A stretch of DNA of 8,358 bases, taken from the NCBI GenBank assembly GCA_030431355.1, contig JAUIJG010000226.1, forward strand, positions 1-8,358, given 5' to 3'. The notes beneath the pieces were generated by a model. It was not told the origin of the DNA. It saw only the letters and a list, made by a program, of their open reading frames with translations, and made no database searches. Below, in pieces: positions 1-6,374 of this stretch (position 1 is the stretch's first letter; each line of letters starts with the position of its first letter). This stretch comes from a bacterium (GTDB lineage: Bacteria > Cyanobacteriota > Vampirovibrionia > Obscuribacterales > Obscuribacteraceae). A program made the position numbers and the translations under genes.

Positions 1-2
1 TG

Positions 3-176
3 AACACCGGGGCTACTATCGAATATGAGTTTCGTATGGCTCGCATGCCTGCCCGAAAACTCAAGCAGGTTGACTATCGCTGGTATCAGCTCAAAGCACT
101 ATCTACCCGGGACGAAAATGGCAAAGTCTGCGAATGGATAGGTAGTCTCAATGAGATTGTTAGAACCAGCTTTTAG
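3..176 (+). CDS. C-terminal end of a PAS/PAC-domain protein (partial)
   Basis: An open frame enters from the left edge and runs 57 codons to a TAG at 174-176. The visible peptide contains EYEFRMAR, then DYRWYQLKALSTRDENGK, then EWIGSLNEI. This is the pattern of the last beta strands of a PAS_3/PAC fold: an 'E-Y-R' strand, an 'RW' strand, 'RDENG' turn, and a 'W-x-G-x-x-x-D/E-I' final strand. PAS domains sense small ligands, redox state or light, or mediate dimerisation, usually in histidine kinases, diguanylate cyclases or regulators. Here the protein ends only about nine residues after the PAC strand, so the PAS is at the extreme C terminus and any output domain must lie upstream, outside the window. 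The protein type is therefore unknown. The family call comes from the pattern alone. Confidence 0.6.
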   Translation, partial: NTGATIEYEFRMARMPARKLKQVDYRWYQLKALSTRDENGKVCEWIGSLNEIVRTSF

Positions 177-358
177 TGTCGGTGGCTATTTTCGTGATTT
201 TGATTTACGATACTTCCTTCAGGGGCTAAGATTTTGCTATGGTGTCAAATATGGTTCTTAGCTCTAGAGTTTGCTTACATTATTTTAAGTCTCGCGGTAA
301 GTGGGAACATCTAATCACCGCATGTTTCTTCTAAGTCCTTGCGTTCTTGCAATAATGG
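177..358. other. Intergenic region with no clear feature
   Basis: This 182-bp stretch lies between the PAS-protein stop and the hydroxylase start. I see no convincing hairpin-plus-T-tract terminator, no good -35/-10 pair and no credible small ORF. The promoter of the hydroxylase is presumably here, but I cannot place it. Confidence 0.4.
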
Positions 359-979
359 TTGCAAAGCGTGCTAGCTATTGTAAGCACTAAATTTGGTTAC
401 CCCGGAGTCCTGTATTTGTATACATCTATGTTGTTAGAAATTGGTGGCTGGTTTGTATTCTCCTGTGTTCTGATGTCTTTCATAGAACACCAGGTGCACA
501 GTCAGTTGATGCACAAGCAGAGTTTTTTGAGCAGGCGGCGAGCTTCGTTTAGGCGCAATTTTGAAGCCCACGCCATTACTCATCATAAGCACTATCTCAA
601 GATCTTTGCCGATGAGCCTGTCGCCCCTGGGGAGGACAAAGAGATTCGCCTCAATGTTCACAAAGCGCCTATAAAATCCGCTCCTGTGGCAATATTGCTG
701 GCGTTTGTCTCCTGGAAAGCTTCGCTTATTTTTGTATTGACTGTTATGCTGCACCACTGGCTCTGGAATCAAGTCCACCTTGAGATGCATAAGCCGGTGA
801 AGCGATCTTTTAGTGAATGGCCTATCTACAAGTTCCTTGCTAGATACCACTATCTCCACCATAAACATCCGGACAAGAACTTTAACGTGGTCTTTCCTCT
901 GGCAGACTATGTTTTCGGAACTCATGTCAAAGCCAGCGATCAAGAAGTCGGTTTGATGCAAGCAGAGGGCTTGTATTGA
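359..979 (+). CDS. Fatty acid hydroxylase / sterol desaturase superfamily membrane protein
   Basis: This is likely a non-haem di-iron membrane enzyme acting on lipid substrates. The superfamily hydroxylates or desaturates fatty acids, sterols or carotenoids, using histidine clusters at the cytoplasmic membrane face. Numbered from the TTG start, visible clusters are H44xxH47 with H52, H71xxxH75H76, H132H133 with H140 and H144, and YHYLHHKHP (H164, H167, H168, H170). The C-terminal NFNVVFPLADYVFGT matches the usual family ending ('N-F/Y-G-V-x-F-P-x-x-D-x-x-F-G-T'). Two hydrophobic stretches, about residues 15-42 and 108-131, are likely membrane segments or hairpins. At 206 aa it is a short family member. 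The start is uncertain: TTG 359 is the first start codon after an in-frame stop (353-355), ATG 428 (residue 24) is possible, and neither has a clear Shine-Dalgarno site. It stands alone, with a minus-strand ORF overlapping its 3' end. The substrate cannot be deduced. Confidence 0.82.
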   Translation: MQSVLAIVSTKFGYPGVLYLYTSMLLEIGGWFVFSCVLMSFIEHQVHSQLMHKQSFLSRRRASFRRNFEAHAITHHKHYLKIFADEPVAPGEDKEIRLNVHKAPIKSAPVAILLAFVSWKASLIFVLTVMLHHWLWNQVHLEMHKPVKRSFSEWPIYKFLARYHYLHHKHPDKNFNVVFPLADYVFGTHVKASDQEVGLMQAEGLY

Positions 980-1208
980 ATTCAGCACCATCATGTACAT
1001 CGTTGAAAGCTACTTCTACTGCAAGCCCCGTAAGTATGAGATCCCCAAATTTTGTCAAGGGATTCGCAAGCTGACCTGAGTTTTCGATATTCTCCAACTT
1101 CATTGAATGGCTGCTGTTCGGCTCTTCTCCTATATGAATATCCGCACCATTGATGGTGTCGCTCTCTATTGTCGGATTGTTATCGGAGGCTGGAGTTTCT
1201 AGGCTCAT
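927..1208 (-). CDS. Small acidic hypothetical protein
   Basis: A 93-codon ATG frame on the minus strand fills most of the gap between the hydroxylase and the response regulator. I do not recognise the product. The first half is polar and acidic (IESD, IGEEP, KLENIEN), like a disordered segment. The middle has a short hydrophobic stretch (GDLILTGLAVEVAF). No cysteine is present and no signal peptide is evident. Its last 17 codons lie antisense to the end of the hydroxylase gene (overlap 927-979), so the two genes would be convergent and overlapping. No Shine-Dalgarno sequence is visible before the ATG. The N terminus (MSxxx...P...IESD) resembles that of the acidic protein at 7106-6375, which mildly supports a real gene. 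A chance open frame is the alternative. Confidence 0.42.
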   Translation of the reverse strand: MSLETPASDNNPTIESDTINGADIHIGEEPNSSHSMKLENIENSGQLANPLTKFGDLILTGLAVEVAFNDVHDGAEFNTSPLLASNRLLDRWL

Positions 1209-1390
1209 GGTAAGAGGTCTTTGAATATCAGCAACATATTGAAGCAGTTAACCTACTTTCTTGTGACTAGCCAGTTCGTTGCCTTGCCTCTCTCGAAAAG
1301 TCCTTGAAAGCCTGGCAGCGCTTTCCCTGAAAGGTGCTCCTTGCTGTTGAGCAGATAGGCATAAATGGCATTAAGTTCTTTCCGCCGGTC

Positions 1391-1419
1391 TGGACTTTTG
1401 CCGCTCACTGGAATATAAA
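1391..1419 (+). promoter_or_regulatory. Candidate sigma-70-type promoter of the response regulator gene
   Basis: TGGACT at 1391-1396 matches TTGACA in 4 of 6 bases. After a 17-bp spacer, TATAAA at 1414-1419 matches TATAAT in 5 of 6. Transcription would start near 1426, about 40 nt before the ATG at 1466, which agrees with that start and not the upstream in-frame ATG at 1334. This is a pattern match only. Confidence 0.38.
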
Positions 1420-1465
1420 TTACATTGGTTTTGGGGTGGTTTGTCAGGGGACCAGGCACTTTAGT

Positions 1466-2137
1466 ATGGCTAGAATCTTGCTGGTTGAAGACGATAGGCA
1501 GTTAGCTTTCATAGTTGTCCAGACTCTGGAAGCTCATAACCACGTGGTTGATTCTGTCCATGATGGAGATGAAGGTTTGAATTTTGCCCTGGGCAAGGCG
1601 TTCGATCTTCTGATTTTAGATTGGGAGTTGCCCGGAGTCAGTGGGCTCGATATTTGCGAACGTTATAGAGCCGGCGGTGGCAAAGCACCTGTCCTATTTC
1701 TTACCGGGAAGACCGATATTGATAACAGGGTAGATGCTCTAGATACAGGCGCCGATGACTATATTTGCAAACCTTTCTCCCGGCAGGAGTTTGTCGCCCG
1801 AATAAAGGCAATACTGAGAAGACCGCCGGTGGAGACTGAGTCTACGTTTTCTATCGGAGAGGTGACTCTCAACTATGATACTAAAAATGCCACCATTGGA
1901 GAGCGTACCGTTTCTCCCAGTCGTTCGGAGTTCGACCTTCTCAATTATTTCTTGCAGAGCCCCGGGCGAATCTTTGGCTACGATGAAATCATAGAGAAAG
2001 TCAGTCACACCGATGGCGAGATAACCAGAAAGTCTGTACGTCAGCTTGTGGCAAGACTGAGAAACAAAATTGACGAGAGCGAAGACGATTCTTTCATCGA
2101 GACCGTGAAAGGGGAAGGGTACAGATTTAAGCGGTAG
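1466..2137 (+). CDS. OmpR/PhoB-family response regulator (receiver + winged helix)
   Basis: This is a DNA-binding response regulator of two-component signalling, 223 aa and of standard length for the family. The receiver domain spans about residues 1-118. It has the acidic pair D9/D10, phospho-acceptor D52 (LLILDWELPG), T80 (PVLFLTGK) and K102 (YICKPF), so all conserved phosphorylation-site residues are present. The C-terminal domain, about residues 125-222, is an OmpR-type winged helix: LTxSEFDLL-like SPSRSEFDLLNYF, recognition helix region TRKSVRQLVARLRNKI, and wing motif IETVKGEGYRF. I chose ATG 1466 because MARILLVEDD is the canonical receiver start. The open frame extends upstream to ATG 1334, but those 44 residues have no receiver character and contain the likely promoter. 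A G-rich stretch, AGGGGA at 1446-1451, is rather far from the ATG to be its ribosome site. The neighbouring histidine kinase, convergent and 10 bp away, is the obvious candidate partner. Its targets are unknown. Confidence 0.95.
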   Translation: MARILLVEDDRQLAFIVVQTLEAHNHVVDSVHDGDEGLNFALGKAFDLLILDWELPGVSGLDICERYRAGGGKAPVLFLTGKTDIDNRVDALDTGADDYICKPFSRQEFVARIKAILRRPPVETESTFSIGEVTLNYDTKNATIGERTVSPSRSEFDLLNYFLQSPGRIFGYDEIIEKVSHTDGEITRKSVRQLVARLRNKIDESEDDSFIETVKGEGYRFKR

Positions 2138-2147
2138 TGATGCTGTC

Positions 2148-3221
2148 TTATCGGGGGCCGGTTTGCGCTTCGATTGGAATGGTAAAACAGAGGCGGGCGC
2201 CTTTGTCTGCCTGATTATCCGCCCAGATCTTTCCTCCATGTTTTTCCACCAGGCCCCTGCAGATGGCAAGCCCCAGCCCGAAACCTTTGCTCTTCTGTTT
2301 CTTGTCAGAGCCTAGCTGTCGGTATCTCTCGAATATTGCTCTTTTGTCTTCTTCCGGAATGCCGGGACCTTCATCCGCCACTTCAAACTTTATGTTGAGC
2401 CCGTCCATGCCTGCTTTTACTAGAACGGACGAATTATCCGGAGAAAATTTGATGGCGTTGGTGATTAGATTTAGCAGGATTTGAACAATTCTGTCCGGGT
2501 CAGCTTCGAACTCATCGTTGGTTAGCTCTGTTTTTATCGCTATTTTACTGTGAAGGTTTGCTATCTCGGCGGTGGTGACCGCCTTCTCTACTATCTCTTT
2601 TACCGACGTTTTCTGAATATCCAGGTCAATTTCGTTTCTTTCAATTTTTTCTGAATCCAGCAGGTTCTTGACCATAGACGTCAGGTATGTGGTGGAAGAC
2701 ATGGCGTTGCCTATGGCTTTTTTGCCGGCTGTGGTCTGCTCCCCGAAAGAGCCATCATCGAGCATCTCTAGAGTAAATTGAATCGCCATCAGCGGTGCTC
2801 TCAGATCATGGCTTATCATCTCCAGAAGCTCTTTTCTGAGGCGTTCCAGCTTGTGGCGTTCGTTTATGTCCTGAACATTGACAAAGAACCTCTCCTCTCC
2901 GTACATGTTCAGGCTGGTGATTTGCAGCTCGGCCATGAACTTTTCTCCATCGCCTCTTCTGCCTACTCTTTGAATCGGTTTGTCTTGCTGGGTGATTTTC
3001 TCTATTTCGGGAAATAAGTGGTTGATCGATTGTCCGGCCACCTCCTTCGATTCGCTTTCGAAAATGGTGCGGGCTCTCTGATTGAGGGCTTCAATACACT
3101 GATTCTGATTGACGATAATCAGTCCCGTCGGCAAATTAGTAACCAGGCTTTGAATGCGCCCCTCCAGTTCGGCGAGGGAAGCCTGAAGTCTACTTATATC
3201 GGCGTCTTTGCCATCGGACAT
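2148..3221 (-). CDS. Soluble PAS-domain sensor histidine kinase
   Basis: A 357-aa kinase that would autophosphorylate on histidine and pass the phosphate to a response regulator. In order: a short N-terminal coiled coil (about residues 7-27), one PAS domain (about 22-122, ending VNVQDINERH), a HisKA dimerisation helix with phospho-acceptor H138 in ELLEMISHDLRAPL, and a HATPase_c domain (about 235-352). The ATP-binding motifs are intact: N box LLNLITNAIKFSP (N251, N255), G1 box VADEGPGIP (D283), F box IFERYRQLG, and G2 box KGFGLGLAICRGLVEKHGG. There is no membrane segment, HAMP domain or signal peptide, so it should sense a cytoplasmic cue through the PAS domain. No PAS cofactor is obvious. 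The ATG at 3221 has only a weak AAGAG upstream. It is divergent from the Ser/Thr kinase gene and convergent with the response regulator, which may be its partner. That pairing is inferred from proximity. Confidence 0.95.
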   Translation of the reverse strand: MSDGKDADISRLQASLAELEGRIQSLVTNLPTGLIIVNQNQCIEALNQRARTIFESESKEVAGQSINHLFPEIEKITQQDKPIQRVGRRGDGEKFMAELQITSLNMYGEERFFVNVQDINERHKLERLRKELLEMISHDLRAPLMAIQFTLEMLDDGSFGEQTTAGKKAIGNAMSSTTYLTSMVKNLLDSEKIERNEIDLDIQKTSVKEIVEKAVTTAEIANLHSKIAIKTELTNDEFEADPDRIVQILLNLITNAIKFSPDNSSVLVKAGMDGLNIKFEVADEGPGIPEEDKRAIFERYRQLGSDKKQKSKGFGLGLAICRGLVEKHGGKIWADNQADKGARLCFTIPIEAQTGPR

Positions 3222-3251
3222 TTGCTATTTGCTCTTTTCGATTTTTAAGTG

Positions 3252-3300
3252 TTGTCCCAGACAATATTACATTATCCCCTCCACGGTTCTAATAATTGTC
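3252..3300. promoter_or_regulatory. Cluster of inverted TTGTC half-sites (possible operator)
   Basis: TTGTC-CCA-GACAA at 3252-3264 is a perfect 5-bp inverted repeat with a 3-nt centre. The right arm extends as GACAATATTA (3260-3269) and pairs, with one extra base, with TAATAATTGTC at 3290-3300. Three half-sites thus lie in the divergent region between the histidine kinase and the Ser/Thr kinase genes. On the minus strand a GATAAT (3276-3271) between the arms could be a -10 element of the histidine kinase promoter. A dimeric repressor or activator site is plausible, but the function is inferred. Confidence 0.3.
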
Positions 3301-3351
3301 GGAGACTTCTCTGGTGGCATAACCTGGAAGAAGGGATCTGAATCGATGCTG

Positions 3352-3381
3352 CTGATATAGGCTGCCGATTTAAGCTATACT
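3352..3381 (+). promoter_or_regulatory. Candidate promoter of the Ser/Thr kinase gene
   Basis: CTGATA at 3352-3357 (4 of 6 to TTGACA) and TATACT at 3376-3381 (5 of 6 to TATAAT) are 18 bp apart. Transcription would begin near 3388, leaving a leader of about 36 nt. It carries an AGGAA ribosome site at 3411-3415, eight bases before the ATG at 3424, which supports that start codon. This is a pattern match only. Confidence 0.38.
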
Positions 3382-3423
3382 TGCCTTTGCGGGATAACAT
3401 TCAAAGTGCCAGGAATTTAGTCG

Positions 3424-6312
3424 ATGGGTGAATCTGAGCAGATCTGTCCACTCTGCTTAAGGCCAAAACAAACAAATCAATCCGGAAGTCTAACCCAATG
3501 GATTTCTGTTTGTCGGTGCGATTTTGCCGAACAAGAGGAAATTCAGAAAAGCACTATTAAGGTTTGCTCTAAGTGTAAAAAGCAGGTGGGTGACCCGAAT
3601 TCTGGAAGTTTGACCCAGTGGATTCTGCAAGCCAACATGTGCCGATGTGAATTTCCGGAAGTGGAGCTTGTATCTACTTCTCCGCTCCCGATTCAGGGAA
3701 GCTATGAGCAGCAAGAATCCCTGGAGGACTTTGAATTTCTCGAGTTGGATAATGCAGGGTTTCCGGTAGAAAGGTTTCGTCCCATCGAGGAGTTGGGCAG
3801 AGGCGCTGCCGGTACTATTTATCTTTGCTTTGATACTCTTTTGCTCAAGAAGGTGGCGGTCAAAGAGTTGAGTCTCTTGTCTGATGATAGCCTGATGGCT
3901 TTCCAGCAAGAAGCTAAGGCCCTCAGCAAGCTGAACCATCCAAACATTGTAAAGGTGCTGGACTTCGGAGTCGAGAATGAGTCTTCACCGTATATGGTTA
4001 TGGATTATGTGAAAGGAGTGAATTTTGAAAGCTACCTTTCCGATAGAGGCACACTGGCTGTCCCAAAAGCGCTCGACTTACTTAAACAAGCCGCCATGGC
4101 GCTTATTCATGCTCATATCAATGATGTATATCATGGTGATTTAAAGCCCGCCAATCTTATCGTAAGTGATACCGTAGAAGGTATCGATCTGAAGATTGTG
4201 GATTTCGGACTTGTGAAGCTCAAGCAGTCCGGCAAGCCTTTGGAGACAGTTTCCGGAAGCAATAAACTGGCGGGTACGCCTCTGTATATGAGTGCCGATG
4301 TGGCCCAGGGTAGAGAATATAGTGCTGCCAGCGAGATTTATTCGGTCGGATGTATTGCGTTCAGAGCCCTGACAGGAAGCCCTCCATTTGTGGGTAAAAC
4401 CGCGGCAGATACGTTGAGAATGCACGCCGAGCAGGATGTGCCTGAATTGCCTGACAGTATTCCTTCTGAGCTGGCACAACTGATTTATAAGTGTCTGGCT
4501 AAGGAGCCGGATTCCAGATTCGAAAGCGCCGAGGAGTTGTTGGACTCGCTAAATAATCTTGCCCTGGAGCCGGAGGTAGATAAATCTCCGGTGGATGAAA
4601 GTTCTGGTGCTACGAATCAAACAACGGCAATTCCCAGGTCGATTCTACTTTCCATAGCTGGTCTATTTGTCCTCGCTCTTTCAGCGGCTTTCTTGTTTGG
4701 CAGGTTGACTGCCGGTGACGAGGCATCAGGCTCGAAGAGTAAGAAGGCTGCGGGATCTACTGTGAAACCCTTCGTGGTATCAGGCTTGTCGAGTACCTAT
4801 TCGGATGAGTATTTTGAAAAGAAGTATCGCAATCCGAAGGCTGCCGATACTGATTTCGTTGATTTTCAGCTGCAACCGGTCACCAATAAAGTAATAGATT
4901 CAATTACGCACCTGCCTGTAAAGACTCTGAATATATCTATGACTCAGATGAACGATGACGTCTTTAAGAAGATTGCAAAAATCAGGAGTTTGAGATATTT
5001 ATTGGCTCATGGGTTGGAAGTTTCGGCTGGTGGCGTTTCTGAGTTGCGAAGTCTTCCATACTTGAGCCGACTTGATTTGTCGCGTTCGACTATATCGGAT
5101 CAAGTATTTGAGGCGCTCTCAAAATTTCCCGCCTTGCGACGAATTGACTTGATGAAGTGTACAAACATTCATGGAGAAAACATCGGAAAGTTATCGGCAG
5201 CGCCATATTTGAATGCGATCGATCTAACTATGACGCCTATCAAATTTGCAAATTTGAGGTCTTTGAATAAGCCTGATTTAGAGGTTTTAGATCTGGAATG
5301 CACAGAGTTCGGAGATGAAGATGTAGATGACATTTTGCATTTTAAGAATTTGAAAACTCTTGTGATAAGCGGAAATCCTATCACCGATAGCGGTCTAATC
5401 AAGCTAACTGCTTTGAAAAAACTGTCTAAAGTCAAGGCTCTGGAGTGCGACCAGATAAGCGCCGATGGATTTACCAGGTTTACCCGACTCTTACCCGCTT
5501 GTAGAATTCAACGATCGCAAGGAGCCAGCGTCTTAGTGGACCGGAGTTTGCCGCCTGCCAAACCTCATAGGATGACCGATGCGGATGTAGAAGAGAGCTT
5601 TAGTGCTAGTTCCGGAGTCAAAAGAGTCGATCTTTCAACTCAAAATATCACCGACAAAAGTGTCGATTACATCAGCCATCATCCGGTTTCTATTTTGAAT
5701 CTCAGTAGTACTGACATTACCGACGCGGGACTGGAGAAAATTTCGCTTATTCCTACGATAACCAAGTTGATTGTCAGCCGCACAAAAATAACGTCCAGAG
5801 GCATAGAGTTTCTTCACAAGTGTCCGAATCTCATTTCGTTGGGGATATCCGACAACAATCTGGATGATACTGTATTTGATAGCTTATCTAAACTGAAGAA
5901 TCTGAAAGTTCTTAGAATGCAGGATTGTAAGGGTTTAACTGGTGAGGGAGTAGGCAAGCTGAATGAGCTGTCTTATCTCTCAAAGCTCAACATCAATCGA
6001 GATAATGCGATCCTGCGTCATCTTGGTGAATTGCGCAATCCAAGACTGTTTTTACTGACCTTGGTGGGAACCAATTTTAAAGACAGCGATGTTGATAAAA
6101 TTGTTCAACTTCGGGGATTAAAGACCTTGAACCTTTCCGGTACCCAGATAACTGACAAGGGGTTGATGAAGCTAGCCGCATTACCCCGGATTCGAATCAT
6201 TACCGTGACCGGATGTCCTGGGGTGACCAGCGATGGAATCAAGCGTTTCAACAAGCTAAAGCCAGATTGCGATGTGCGGAAGGCAAAGCGTGATAGATCG
6301 GATGAGTTTTGA
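3424..6312 (+). CDS. Membrane Ser/Thr protein kinase with N-terminal cysteine modules and C-terminal leucine-rich repeats
   Basis: A 962-aa receptor-like Hanks-type kinase. In order: two short cysteine modules (residues 8-34 and 48-77), a linker, the kinase domain (about 118-380), one membrane span (about 405-427), and a leucine-rich region (about 460-951) made of two related blocks. Kinase motifs: glycine loop LGRGAAG (124-130), VAVK with ATP-binding K147, helix-C E163, catalytic loop HGDLKPAN (D239, K241, N244), DFG (D260) and GTPLYMS. The essential catalytic residues are present, so activity is expected. Three departures from consensus stand out: HGD for HRD (a non-RD kinase, which often does not need activation-loop phosphorylation), SAD for SPE (290-292), and SEIYSVG for SDIYSLG (E304). 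With one span, the cysteine modules and kinase should be cytoplasmic and the repeats outside the membrane, positioned to bind a protein or envelope ligand. ATG 3424 is supported by AGGAA. Substrates and ligand are unknown. Confidence 0.93.
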   Translation: MGESEQICPLCLRPKQTNQSGSLTQWISVCRCDFAEQEEIQKSTIKVCSKCKKQVGDPNSGSLTQWILQANMCRCEFPEVELVSTSPLPIQGSYEQQESLEDFEFLELDNAGFPVERFRPIEELGRGAAGTIYLCFDTLLLKKVAVKELSLLSDDSLMAFQQEAKALSKLNHPNIVKVLDFGVENESSPYMVMDYVKGVNFESYLSDRGTLAVPKALDLLKQAAMALIHAHINDVYHGDLKPANLIVSDTVEGIDLKIVDFGLVKLKQSGKPLETVSGSNKLAGTPLYMSADVAQGREYSAASEIYSVGCIAFRALTGSPPFVGKTAADTLRMHAEQDVPELPDSIPSELAQLIYKCLAKEPDSRFESAEELLDSLNNLALEPEVDKSPVDESSGATNQTTAIPRSILLSIAGLFVLALSAAFLFGRLTAGDEASGSKSKKAAGSTVKPFVVSGLSSTYSDEYFEKKYRNPKAADTDFVDFQLQPVTNKVIDSITHLPVKTLNISMTQMNDDVFKKIAKIRSLRYLLAHGLEVSAGGVSELRSLPYLSRLDLSRSTISDQVFEALSKFPALRRIDLMKCTNIHGENIGKLSAAPYLNAIDLTMTPIKFANLRSLNKPDLEVLDLECTEFGDEDVDDILHFKNLKTLVISGNPITDSGLIKLTALKKLSKVKALECDQISADGFTRFTRLLPACRIQRSQGASVLVDRSLPPAKPHRMTDADVEESFSASSGVKRVDLSTQNITDKSVDYISHHPVSILNLSSTDITDAGLEKISLIPTITKLIVSRTKITSRGIEFLHKCPNLISLGISDNNLDDTVFDSLSKLKNLKVLRMQDCKGLTGEGVGKLNELSYLSKLNINRDNAILRHLGELRNPRLFLLTLVGTNFKDSDVDKIVQLRGLKTLNLSGTQITDKGLMKLAALPRIRIITVTGCPGVTSDGIKRFNKLKPDCDVRKAKRDRSDEF
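3445..3654 (+). repeat. Tandem duplication encoding two C-x2-C...SGSLTQWI...C-x-C modules
   Basis: Within the kinase N terminus, copy 1 (3445-3525, residues 8-34) has C8-x2-C11, SGSLTQWI (20-27) and C30-R-C32-D-F. Copy 2 (3565-3654, residues 48-77) has C48-x2-C51, SGSLTQWI (60-67) and C73-R-C75-E-F. Each copy supplies four cysteines, which is typical of a small zinc-binding knuckle or ribbon. The C-x-C second pair and the invariant SGSLTQWI between the pairs are distinctive. Metal binding is inferred from the cysteine spacing. I do not recognise a named family. Confidence 0.8.
4798..6276 (+). repeat. Two diverged copies of a ~235-residue leucine-rich block
   Basis: The region after the membrane span consists of two homologous blocks, residues about 459-696 (4798-5511) and 717-951 (5572-6276), joined by a ~20-residue Pro/Arg-containing linker. 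Corresponding segments include HLPVKTLNIS / HHPVSILNLS, FEALSKFPALRRIDLMKCT / FDSLSKLKNLKVLRMQDCK, FKNLKTLVISGNPITDSGLIK / LRGLKTLNLSGTQITDKGLMK, and the endings FTRFTRLLPACRI / IKRFNKLKPDCDV. Each block contains roughly eight or nine repeats of about 23-24 residues with the pattern L-x-x-L-x-L-S-x-T-x-I-T-D-x-G-L, a bacterial leucine-rich repeat type. The first turn of each block is preceded by a similar acidic lead-in (YSDEYFEK / MTDADVEE). Confidence 0.85.
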
Positions 6313-6374
6313 GTACCGTCATCTGTCATCTCTAAAATGATCTAAAGCTGTAGAAACTATGGAATTCGTTTTTT

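Noticed and set aside
434..1000. A 188-codon minus-strand frame across the hydroxylase gene.
   Set aside because: The plus-strand frame carries the ordered histidine clusters and the family ending. The minus-strand product shows no domain features.
1253..1459. A 68-codon GTG-start frame on the minus strand, just upstream of the response regulator, with a fairly protein-like sequence.
   Set aside because: It has a GTG start, no ribosome site and no recognisable family. It begins only 6 bp from the oppositely oriented response regulator ATG and covers that gene's likely promoter. It is probably chance, though not excluded.
1334..1465. A 44-residue N-terminal extension of the response regulator from the upstream in-frame ATG.
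   Set aside because: The extension has no receiver features, MARILLVEDD at 1466 is the canonical start, and a candidate promoter lies inside the extension.
1739..2269. A 176-codon minus-strand frame spanning the ends of the response regulator and histidine kinase.
   Set aside because: It covers well-defined domains of two real genes in another frame and has no recognisable features.
6313..6374. A possible terminator between the convergent Ser/Thr kinase and acidic-protein genes, suggested by a TTTTTT run near 6369.
   Set aside because: Only a weak TAGAAA/TTTCTA pairing is visible and there is no GC-rich stem, so I do not call it.
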